A stretch of 12,385 bases of DNA from Thermoplasmata archaeon (GTDB lineage: Archaea; Thermoplasmatota; Penumbrarchaeia; Penumbrarchaeales; EX4484-36), in the NCBI GenBank assembly GCA_021160765.1, contig JAGHBW010000149.1, positions 1-12,385 on the forward strand, given 5' to 3'. A program made the translations under genes and the position numbers. A model generated the notes under the pieces. It made no database searches. It saw only the letters and a program-made list of their open reading frames with translations, and had not been told where the DNA came from. Shown in pieces: positions 7,323 to 12,385 of the stretch (positions within the stretch are counted from its first letter, which is position 1; the number at the start of each line of letters is the position of its first letter).

Positions 7323-8141
7323 ATGGCATGGAAGGTCCTCGCCACCATCTCCCTAATACTTTTACTGGTAATTTCAACAACTCTCTGTGTGGAGGAGAAG
7401 AAGGAGAAACCTGAACTAAAGGGTCCCTGGAGGGATCTAACAGACCTCAGAGTCGTACTCAATTCTCTTTCCACCCTCCCACTCAAGTACGTCCCCAACA
7501 CGGAGGGTGTTAAGAATATAAAGGACCCGTATCGCACCCTTTACGTACTTGTCGGGCTGGATATGAGATTGTCAGGAGAGGAGGTTCTCGCACTTAAGGA
7601 ATATTACTCCTCAGGAGGACACATTATAATCGCAGATGATGGAAACTTCACAGAGGATCTTGTTCAGATCTTCGGTGTAAAGCTCTGGTGCAAACCATAT
7701 AGGCCAGGGTGGAGGTATACAGACGATTGGGTGAAGAACCTCAGTTTCATAAAAGGCGTGGGAGAGATCAACGGGAAGAACTACACTGTACTCGTCCATA
7801 AACCCCTTGGAATGAACCTTACAGAAGAGTGGAAAACAGTATTAGCCCTACCCCACTACGCTACAATTGAACTAAACGGGGATAACAAAGAGAGTATGGG
7901 GGATGCCTTTTTCATGGTTGCACCTATTGCGGGGGAGATAGTGAATGAGAATGGCGGCACCTTTCTCTTCGTATCTTCATCTGGCCTCTTTACGGATAAT
8001 GTCTTTACAATGTACGATAACAAAGAGTTTCTTGAGGCGTATATAAAGATGGTCCTCCCGGGGGGAGGGATCATATATATGGACGATACAAAACAAACCA
8101 AGGGGATCTCACCCCACAACGTACTTCTTGAGGTGGAGTAA
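7323..8141 (+). CDS. Secreted DUF4350-like (GATase-like fold) protein
   Basis: The 272-aa product begins with a hydrophobic export signal (about 5-20, VLATISLILLLVIST). Cys22 follows, but Leu at -1 does not fit a lipobox well. The body resembles DUF4350-type domains: YVLVGLDMRLSGEEVLALKEYY, then S97-GGHIIIADDGNF-109, the GGxLIIADD-like core of a flavodoxin/GATase-like fold, and a late FLFVSSSGLFTDN segment. Four N-x-S/T sequons (NFT, NLS, NYT, NLT) fit an extracytoplasmic protein. Many relatives continue into transmembrane helices; this one stops shortly after GGGIIYMDDTKQ, so it is short, without sign of a frameshift. No catalytic residues were identified and the family's role is unknown to me. 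Its TAA overlaps the gmhA ATG by one base, so it is translationally coupled to heptose genes; why is unclear. Confidence 0.78.
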   Translation: MAWKVLATISLILLLVISTTLCVEEKKEKPELKGPWRDLTDLRVVLNSLSTLPLKYVPNTEGVKNIKDPYRTLYVLVGLDMRLSGEEVLALKEYYSSGGHIIIADDGNFTEDLVQIFGVKLWCKPYRPGWRYTDDWVKNLSFIKGVGEINGKNYTVLVHKPLGMNLTEEWKTVLALPHYATIELNGDNKESMGDAFFMVAPIAGEIVNENGGTFLFVSSSGLFTDNVFTMYDNKEFLEAYIKMVLPGGGIIYMDDTKQTKGISPHNVLLEVE

Positions 8142-8722
8142 TGATGGAGAATAAACAGGATAAAATAAAAAGGGGCCTCCTAGAGAGTGCGTCCCTCAAA
8201 AAGAGGGTGGCTGAGGAAAATGCAGATACCATCCTGAGAATTGCCGAGGAAGTGACCAGGACGCTCAAGGAGGGCGGCAAGATCATCATATTTGGGAACG
8301 GCGGCTCTGCTGCTGACGCACAGCATATAGCAGCGGAGCTTATGGGGAGGTACCTAATGGACAGAGAGCCCCTCCCTGCAATATCCCTTACAGTAAACAC
8401 ATCCTCCTTGACAGCTATAGCCAATGACTACTCCTACTCAGATGTATTCTTAAGACAACTTAAGGGAATAGCACGGAAAGGTGATCTGGTATGGGGGATA
8501 TCCACTAGCGGAAACTCTGAAAACGTTGTTAAGGCGCTTAAATGGGCCAGAGAGAAGGGTATTAAAACAGTAGGTTTCACAGGGGAGGGGGGAGGAAGAA
8601 TGAAGGAGTACTGCGACCTTATCTTTGAGGTGCCCTCAAAATCAACCCCCAGAATACAGGAGTTGCACATTACTGCAGGGCATATAATATGCGAGATTGT
8701 TGAAGAGGAGCTTTTTAGATAG
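8141..8722 (+). CDS. gmhA: Phosphoheptose isomerase GmhA (sedoheptulose-7-phosphate isomerase)
   Basis: GmhA converts sedoheptulose 7-phosphate to D-glycero-D-manno-heptose 7-phosphate, the first step to activated heptose, in the cytoplasm. The 193-aa sequence is one SIS domain of normal family length. It has the phosphate-binding loop FGNGGSAADAQH (51-62), Glu66 in AAELMGRY, NDYSYSDVF, STSGNSENV, and Gln173/His181 in QELHITAGH. Glu66, Gln173 and His181 line up with the catalytic Glu65, Gln172 and His180 of E. coli GmhA. Two adjacent ATGs (8141 and 8144) are possible starts: the first gives a TAATG overlap with the previous gene, while the second lies 7 nt after GAGGTGG and restores E. coli numbering exactly. 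The gmhB frame begins 3 bp after the stop. SIS sugar isomerases of other specificity are the main alternative, but the neighbouring gmhB makes the heptose role likely. Confidence 0.93.
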   Translation: MMENKQDKIKRGLLESASLKKRVAEENADTILRIAEEVTRTLKEGGKIIIFGNGGSAADAQHIAAELMGRYLMDREPLPAISLTVNTSSLTAIANDYSYSDVFLRQLKGIARKGDLVWGISTSGNSENVVKALKWAREKGIKTVGFTGEGGGRMKEYCDLIFEVPSKSTPRIQELHITAGHIICEIVEEELFR

Positions 8723-8725
8723 GGG

Positions 8726-9463
8726 ATGGATAGGCAAGGGTGTTTTGAGATGACAGGGAATTCTGATAAACCCGTGATAGACAAGGAAGCCGGCGGTGAA
8801 ATGAACGCAGGGGGGAGGGGTGGAAAGAAAGCTGTCTTTTTGGATAGAGATGGGGTCCTTTGCCATGAAGTGGGACATCTTCACAGAATTGAAGATCTGA
8901 AGGTCATAGATGGAGCGGATGAGGCGCTTAAAACGCTGAAAAATCTGGGGTATCTTCTTGTGGTTGTGACAAACCAGGGGGGGATAGCCAAAGGATTATA
9001 CACAGAAAAAGAGTTTTGGGCAGTCTTAAGGGAGCTTGAAAGAAGGCTTGGGGTCACCTTTGATGGAGTATACTTCTGTCCCCACCATCCTGATGGTGTT
9101 GTTGAGGAGCTGAGAAAGGATTGCCCTATGAGAAAGCCCTCCCCGGGGATGATTCAGAAGGCCTCTGAAGAGCTCAACATTGATCTTAAAAGGTCCTGGA
9201 TGATTGGAGACCACATAAAAGATATAGAGGCTGCTAGGAGGGCCGGGGTGTGGAGGAGCATTCTGGTTTTAACAGGCTATGGTAAGGAGATGCTGAGAAG
9301 GATTGTTGACGGGGAGGTTGAGCTGAACGGAGGGGGACCTCATTACATAGCACAGGACATCTTATTTGCAGCAAGATTCATCTCCTTAGTGGAGGAGAAG
9401 GGGGACCCGATAGAAATTGCAGAGGGAGATAGAGGAGAGGTAAGAAGAAGGGCCCGGATGTAG
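8726..9463 (+). CDS. gmhB: D-glycero-D-manno-heptose 1,7-bisphosphate 7-phosphatase GmhB (HAD family)
   Basis: GmhB removes the 7-phosphate of heptose 1,7-bisphosphate. The HAD motifs are clear: AVFLDRDGVL (nucleophile Asp40, acid/base Asp42), VVTNQGGIAKG (motif II), CPMRKPSPGM (Lys137, motif III) and MIGDHIKDIEAA (motif IV Asp residues). YFCPHHP is the family's zinc-loop start. The usual ligands are C-x-H and C-x-C; here Cys118, His120 and Cys133 are present but the fourth position is Met135. At 245 aa it is longer than the roughly 190 aa usual for GmhB, with about 33 extra residues before the HAD core and a basic C-terminal tail (GEVRRRARM). The N-terminal excess may be a start-choice artefact: ATGs at 8750 and 8801 are alternatives, and neither 8726 nor these has a decisive ribosome-binding site. 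HisB-type histidinol-phosphatase is the alternative, but following gmhA favours GmhB. Confidence 0.9.
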   Translation: MDRQGCFEMTGNSDKPVIDKEAGGEMNAGGRGGKKAVFLDRDGVLCHEVGHLHRIEDLKVIDGADEALKTLKNLGYLLVVVTNQGGIAKGLYTEKEFWAVLRELERRLGVTFDGVYFCPHHPDGVVEELRKDCPMRKPSPGMIQKASEELNIDLKRSWMIGDHIKDIEAARRAGVWRSILVLTGYGKEMLRRIVDGEVELNGGGPHYIAQDILFAARFISLVEEKGDPIEIAEGDRGEVRRRARM

Positions 9464-9511
9464 CTTTTCCAAGGTGCCATATTATTTACGGCCTCCCTTC
9501 CCGAAGGCGTC

Positions 9512-9527
9512 GCATAAAATTAATAAA
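9512..9527 (+). promoter_or_regulatory. Candidate promoter of CheF-like gene
   Basis: GCATAAAATTAATAAA is an A/T-rich TATA-like stretch about 50 bp upstream of the ATG at 9570, in a 106-bp gap. It predicts a leader of about 25 nt holding the AAGGGGTGA ribosome-binding site (9552-9560). No terminator for the gmhB operon is obvious in the same gap, so some read-through is possible. Confidence 0.35.
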
Positions 9528-9569
9528 GGAGGGGTGAGATAGGACCATTGCAAGGGGTGAGCATCGGGC

Positions 9570-10442
9570 ATGAAACAATCTGAGAGGTTAATAGCCAAAG
9601 CCCCGATAAAATTCCTGTGGAAAGCCGGGAAGAATGGTACATGGCTTCCCCCGGGGAACTGGAGAGATGGTATTCTAAACCTAACATCAGAGAGGGTAAT
9701 AATTGCTGAGGGATATTCCTGGCACGTTATCTACCATGACCAAATTATAACTCTGGGCGATTTCGGAAGATTCGGCAGTCCTCAGAATGAAATACCGGCG
9801 GATCCGTTGATATTCGCTGAAGGAATGGACTACTATATCTCCCTACTTAAGATTCCCTCTGCCATTAGGGAGAGGCTTTTGACTCAGATAGCCATAACAG
9901 CTATTGCAACTTCCAGAAGTCTAAAGGTCTCTGATAGGGGTAGCAGGTTTCCCGCTTTTCTTGAAGTTAACAGTGCAGGCGTGAGGCTCTATTCTATGAA
10001 GAGGGAAGGGCTTTATCCCTTAGGTATAATCATCTCTGTGAATCCCTTTCATAGAGTGCCTGAAAAAAGAATTGTTAAAACAAGAGATGAGAAGGGCGAG
10101 AGATACCTCCTCTTAAGTGGCGTTCCCCCACATCTCGGCATGTTAACCAGAGCAGTGGAGTGGTCTAAAGTAAACCCATTAAAAAGAATGGAGAAACTCC
10201 ACTTGGGCATATTGGCCGAATTGGGAAAAAGCAAACTTAATACTGATAAGCTTTCAAAGAGGCTAGATAAGGAGCCTCTAGAGGTATCGCGTGCAATATA
10301 CGAACTCCTATTTTTAGGACTCATTGAGATGGCACCTGGAAAGAACCTCTATCAACTAAGTAAAAAAGGCAAACTGGCAATAAAATCTGGGTTGATTCCG
10401 AGCGGTTTGGAGAGAAAGGATAAGATAGGGGAAGGAGAATAA
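9570..10442 (+). CDS. CheF-like protein (DUF439-type): PH-like N-terminus plus winged-helix C-terminus
   Basis: The 290-aa protein has no signal peptide or membrane helix. Its first half (GNWRDGILNLTSERVIIAEG, WHVIYHDQIITLGD) looks like a pleckstrin-homology-like beta domain in which a 'gILnLTseRviia' strand pair is typical. A second beta segment follows (FLEVNSAGVRLYSM). The last 80 residues form a winged helix: MEKLHLGILAELGKSKLNTD, SKRLDKEPLEVSRAIYELLF, GLIEMAPGKNLYQLSKKGK. This order matches archaeal CheF, the adaptor that links CheY and CheD of the chemotaxis system to the archaellum switch. The match is to overall architecture and from memory, not alignment, and no che or archaellum genes are in the window. 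It could instead be a related PH-wHTH regulator. AAGGGGTGA 9 nt upstream supports the ATG. The acidic end KIGEGE stops 35 bp from the convergent acyl-CoA synthetase stop. Confidence 0.5.
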   Translation: MKQSERLIAKAPIKFLWKAGKNGTWLPPGNWRDGILNLTSERVIIAEGYSWHVIYHDQIITLGDFGRFGSPQNEIPADPLIFAEGMDYYISLLKIPSAIRERLLTQIAITAIATSRSLKVSDRGSRFPAFLEVNSAGVRLYSMKREGLYPLGIIISVNPFHRVPEKRIVKTRDEKGERYLLLSGVPPHLGMLTRAVEWSKVNPLKRMEKLHLGILAELGKSKLNTDKLSKRLDKEPLEVSRAIYELLFLGLIEMAPGKNLYQLSKKGKLAIKSGLIPSGLERKDKIGEGE

Positions 10443-10477
10443 GAGGTGGGCGAGTGCATGGTCTGAAGATGTTGCAA

Positions 10478-12118
10478 TTAACTCTTCTTTCCCACCTTCC
10501 TCTCCTTTTCCAACTCCCTTAAAACCTTCCTTTTTATCTTCCCGGACTGGGTCTTTGGGAGTTCCTTTACAAATTCAATCTCCCTTGGATATTTATACGG
10601 AGCTGTTCTCTCCTTGACGAACTGTTGAATTTCTTTGGCCAATTCTTGAGAAGGCTCATAGCCTTCGTTCAGTATAATGAAACTTTTAACGATCACTCCC
10701 CTCACTGGATCAGGGGAGGCCACGGCCGCCGACTCCAGAACCGCCGGATGTTCATTAACCACCGATTCCACCTCAAAAGGTGACACCCTATACCCAGCGG
10801 TCATTATGAGATCGTCCCCTCTTCCCGAGAACCAATAGTACCCATCCTCATCCATGTATAACGTGTCTCCCGTCAAGAACCAGCCGTTTTTGTAACATTC
10901 TGCCGTCTTTTCAGGTTTCCGCCAGTACTCCTTCAAAAGCCCCGGATCGTCTGCCCTAACTGCAAGTGTACCCTCCTGGTATGGGCCAAGAGGATTTCCG
11001 TCATCATCCAGGATGGCACATACATGACCCGGTTGAGGTCTTCCACAGGAGCCGGGTTTGATGGGCATTCCCTCCATGTTTGAAAGGTATACCATAACCT
11101 CCGTCATTCCTATCCCGTCCAATATGTCCACCCCAAACCGCTTTTTCCACTCCTTTACGACCTCCGGGTTGAGAGGTTCCCCTGCGCTTATACAATGTCT
11201 GAGCTTCAAGTCAAATCTCTTCTCGGCTTCCTCCACAGCCAGGAACATCCTGTAAGCTGTTGGGACGGAGGCCAAGTTCGTAACTTGATACCTCTCCATG
11301 AGTTCAAACCACTTCTCCGGATTGAACCTACCGTCATAGAGGAACGTGGATATGCCCCATCTCCAGGCGTAAAGAAAACCATTCCCTAAGGGATATATCC
11401 AGTTCAGGCTCCCAGTATGGGCGTAAATATCATCCTCCTTGTAAGCCGCCCAGTATTTTGAATTTGGATCATTTGCCAACACCCAGCGGTGCATGTGGAC
11501 CGCGCCTTTAGGCATGCCCGTAGTCCCTGAGGTGTAGCAGAAGAAAGCCATGTCATCAGATCTTGTCTTTTCTAATTCAAGCTTTGTAGATGCTTCCCTC
11601 ATAAGATCATTAAAGTGCACCTCACCCTTCTCTGTACCTCCTTCACCCACAATAATCACGTTTTTCAGGGAGGGGCAGCTTTCCTTTATCTTCCTTACCT
11701 CCTCTGCGTATTTGCTGTGTACCACTACAAGTTTTGATTCCGAGTCATTCACTCTGTACTCAAGCTCCTTCGCTTTGAACATCACAGAGGCCGGTATGGG
11801 AACAGCTCCGATCTTAACCCCACCAAGGAATATCTGCTGGAACTCCGGAACATTCGGAAGGACCATCAAGAATCTATCACCCTTTTTAATTCCTAGATCC
11901 CTTAGCACGTTTCCGAACTTATTGGAAAGGAGGGAATACTCCCAGAATGTGTACTTCTCTCTCCTTCCCTCCTCGTTCTCCCAATAGAGGGCCACCTTGT
12001 TCTTTATTGCGGGGTTGTCAACATGCTTGTCCACCACATCATAGCCAATATTGTAATATTCCGGTATGTCCCATTTCCACGAATTGTATTCCTTCTCATA
12101 ATCCATAACCTTCACCAT
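10478..12118 (-). CDS. Acyl-CoA synthetase, AMP-forming (ACSM/benzoate-CoA-ligase type)
   Basis: This adenylating enzyme activates a carboxylic acid with ATP to an acyl-AMP and transfers it to CoA in the cytoplasm. The start is set at ATG 12118, because a near-perfect Shine-Dalgarno AGGTGAT (12128-12122) precedes it; an in-frame ATG at 12133 would add five residues and lie upstream of that site. The 546-aa product has all core motifs: CYTSGTTGMPKGA (about 194-206, nucleotide loop), GIGMTEVMVYLSN (A5), GWFLTGDTLYMDEDGYYW (A7), SGRGDDLIMTAGYRVSPFEVE (hinge, A8) and LPKTQSGKIKRKVLR (A10, catalytic Lys527). AGYRVSPFEVE and GSLNWIYPLGNGFLYAW resemble medium-chain and aryl/acyl-CoA synthetases more than acetyl-CoA synthetase. 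The exact acid cannot be told. It stands alone, convergent with the CheF-like gene, and has an inverted repeat in its leader that may regulate it. The C-terminal tail is basic (KERKVGKKS). Confidence 0.93.
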   Translation of the reverse strand: MVKVMDYEKEYNSWKWDIPEYYNIGYDVVDKHVDNPAIKNKVALYWENEEGRREKYTFWEYSLLSNKFGNVLRDLGIKKGDRFLMVLPNVPEFQQIFLGGVKIGAVPIPASVMFKAKELEYRVNDSESKLVVVHSKYAEEVRKIKESCPSLKNVIIVGEGGTEKGEVHFNDLMREASTKLELEKTRSDDMAFFCYTSGTTGMPKGAVHMHRWVLANDPNSKYWAAYKEDDIYAHTGSLNWIYPLGNGFLYAWRWGISTFLYDGRFNPEKWFELMERYQVTNLASVPTAYRMFLAVEEAEKRFDLKLRHCISAGEPLNPEVVKEWKKRFGVDILDGIGMTEVMVYLSNMEGMPIKPGSCGRPQPGHVCAILDDDGNPLGPYQEGTLAVRADDPGLLKEYWRKPEKTAECYKNGWFLTGDTLYMDEDGYYWFSGRGDDLIMTAGYRVSPFEVESVVNEHPAVLESAAVASPDPVRGVIVKSFIILNEGYEPSQELAKEIQQFVKERTAPYKYPREIEFVKELPKTQSGKIKRKVLRELEKERKVGKKS

Positions 12119-12121
12119 AGA

Positions 12122-12128
12122 ATCACCT
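12122..12128 (-). promoter_or_regulatory. Shine-Dalgarno site deciding the acyl-CoA synthetase start
   Basis: AGGTGAT on the minus strand matches the 16S rRNA 3' end closely. It lies between two in-frame ATGs (12133 and 12118), 3 nt before the second, giving normal spacing for the GG core. This favours 12118 as the real start. Confidence 0.7.
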
Positions 12129-12158
12129 TCCATTTATGACGGCAGTCAAAGAGGTACA

Positions 12159-12181
12159 CCCTCTTCATCGCGTGAAGAGGG
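12159..12181. repeat. Perfect 9-bp inverted repeat in acyl-CoA synthetase leader (possible operator or 5' hairpin)
   Basis: CCCTCTTCA (12159-12167) and TGAAGAGGG (12173-12181) are exact reverse complements, separated by TCGCG. The element lies about 40 bp upstream of the synthetase ATG. If the A/T tract at 12209-12216 is the TATA box, it starts a few bases after the transcription start, where a bound dimeric repressor would block transcription. As RNA it would be a stable 5' hairpin. It is not followed by a T-run in either direction, so it is not a usual terminator. Confidence 0.55.
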
Positions 12182-12202
12182 GAATGAATCTGTTAAATGG
12201 TA

Positions 12203-12227
12203 GTGTTCTAAAAAAACTTTTTTACAC
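12203..12227 (-). promoter_or_regulatory. Candidate acyl-CoA synthetase promoter within an A/T palindrome
   Basis: On the minus strand GTGTAAAAAAG runs into TTTTTTTAG and then AACAC, forming an imperfect palindrome with outer GTGT/ACAC arms. The A-then-T arrangement could be a BRE plus TATA box (centre about 12212, start of transcription about 12187), and it resembles the AAAAGTTTTTTATT stretch upstream of rtcB. Homopolymer tracts make this call weak. Confidence 0.35.
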
Positions 12228-12277
12228 CCTCCCACGGAGAACATTACACCCAGATTTTGTTGTTCAAGAAAATAAAA

Positions 12278-12313
12278 AAGAGGGTTGAGAGTTGATTTTT
12301 CCTCAACCCTCTT
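12278..12313 (-). terminator. Intrinsic-type hairpin terminator overlapping a stop codon
   Basis: Read on the minus strand, AAGAGGGTTGAG (12313-12302) and CTCAACCCTCTT (12289-12278) form a perfect 12-bp stem around a 12-nt A/T-rich loop. They are followed immediately by TTTTATTTTC. The TGA stop of the upstream frame (12305-12303) lies within the first arm. This is the clearest terminator in the window. Confidence 0.75.
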
Positions 12314-12385
12314 CAAGCTCTTCCTCTTCCCAAACCTCCTCTCCCTCCTCTATCACCTCTTCCTCCTCCCCCCCTTTCCCACCAC
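12303..12385 (-). CDS. C-terminal end of an unidentified protein with an acidic tail (5' end outside window)
   Basis: One minus-strand frame from the right edge reads GGKGGEEEEVIEEGEEVW followed by EEEELEEG and TGA at 12305-12303; the other two frames hit stops. The 26 visible residues are mostly glutamate, like the acidic tails found on several archaeal proteins (for example some TBPs and chaperonins), but too little is visible to name it. The stop inside a strong terminator hairpin supports this being a real gene end. It is upstream of, and separately terminated from, the acyl-CoA synthetase gene on the same strand. Confidence 0.65.
   Translation of the reverse strand, partial: GGKGGEEEEVIEEGEEVWEEEELEEG

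Noticed and set aside
7323..7390. DUF4350-like protein as a lipoprotein anchored at Cys22
   Set aside because: The residues before the Cys are Thr-Thr-Leu; Leu at -1 does not fit a lipobox, so only a general export signal is claimed.
9491..9508. Possible hairpin after gmhB (GCC...GGC with CTTC/GAAG)
   Set aside because: The stem is only 3-4 bp with mismatches and no following T-run.
10444..10497. AGGTGGG and CCCACCT as a bidirectional terminator between the convergent genes
   Set aside because: The 7-bp arms are 40 nt apart, one arm lies inside the synthetase coding sequence, and no T-run follows in a useful position.
12159..12316. ACCCTCTTCA occurring both in the synthetase leader repeat and at the end of the acidic-tailed gene
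   Set aside because: In the second place it is explained by Glu-Glu-Gly codons and the terminator stem; ten shared bases of low-complexity sequence are not convincing.
1..12385. CRISPR array, tRNA/rRNA genes, insertion sequences or defence cluster
   Set aside because: No regularly spaced repeats, tRNA-like cloverleaf sequence, transposase or nuclease-type defence gene was seen; the genes are ordinary RNA-processing, envelope, sugar and acyl-CoA functions.

Overview
The window looks like a chromosomal segment of a euryarchaeon, most likely a member of the Thermoplasmatota; that placement is inferred from protein style, not measured. Archaeal signs are BRE/TATA-type promoters (A-rich BRE followed by TATATATA- or TAAAAATA-like boxes) with very short leaders, GGAGG/GGTG Shine-Dalgarno sites inside operons, an archaeal-type RtcB, a TrmB-like winged-helix regulator, a C-terminally anchored multi-PKD surface protein and a CheF-like protein. 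Arginine is mostly encoded by AGG/AGA. There are no RNA genes, CRISPR arrays, insertion sequences or phage genes, and no gene-free stretch longer than about 190 bp.

Layout: (1) 1-986, minus strand: the N-terminal two thirds of the RNA ligase RtcB, cut by the left edge. (2) 1109-2278, plus: a divergently transcribed 389-aa protein of unknown function with a four-cysteine N-terminal motif, degenerate helical-hairpin repeats and a histone-H1-like lysine tract. (3) 2351-5517, plus: a possible 36-codon upstream ORF, then a 1017-aa secreted, membrane-anchored PKD-repeat protein ending at a hairpin terminator. (4) 5649-7280, plus: a two-gene operon of a winged-helix regulator and a GT4 glycosyltransferase. 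(5) 7323-9463, plus: a tight three-gene operon of a secreted DUF4350-like protein, a phosphoheptose isomerase (GmhA) and a heptose-bisphosphate phosphatase (GmhB). (6) 9570-10442, plus: a CheF-like protein. (7) 12118-10478, minus and convergent: an ACSM/benzoate-CoA-ligase-type acyl-CoA synthetase with a perfect inverted repeat in its leader. (8) 12385-12303, minus: the acidic C-terminal end of an unidentified protein, whose stop codon lies inside an intrinsic-type terminator hairpin.

Regions 3-5 read as a cell-surface and glycan neighbourhood: a large protein with about 16 N-glycosylation sequons, a glycosyltransferase with its own candidate regulator, and two of the enzymes that make activated D-glycero-D-manno-heptose. 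The proposal that these genes build a heptose-containing surface glycan is inference. The heptose kinase and nucleotidyltransferase needed to complete the pathway are not in the window. Nothing here is clearly a new defence or mobile system. The most unusual items are the 389-aa Cys/helical-repeat/lysine-tail protein, the archaeal gmhA-gmhB pair with a degenerate zinc site in GmhB, the inverted repeat in the acyl-CoA synthetase leader, and the small ORF ahead of the PKD gene.
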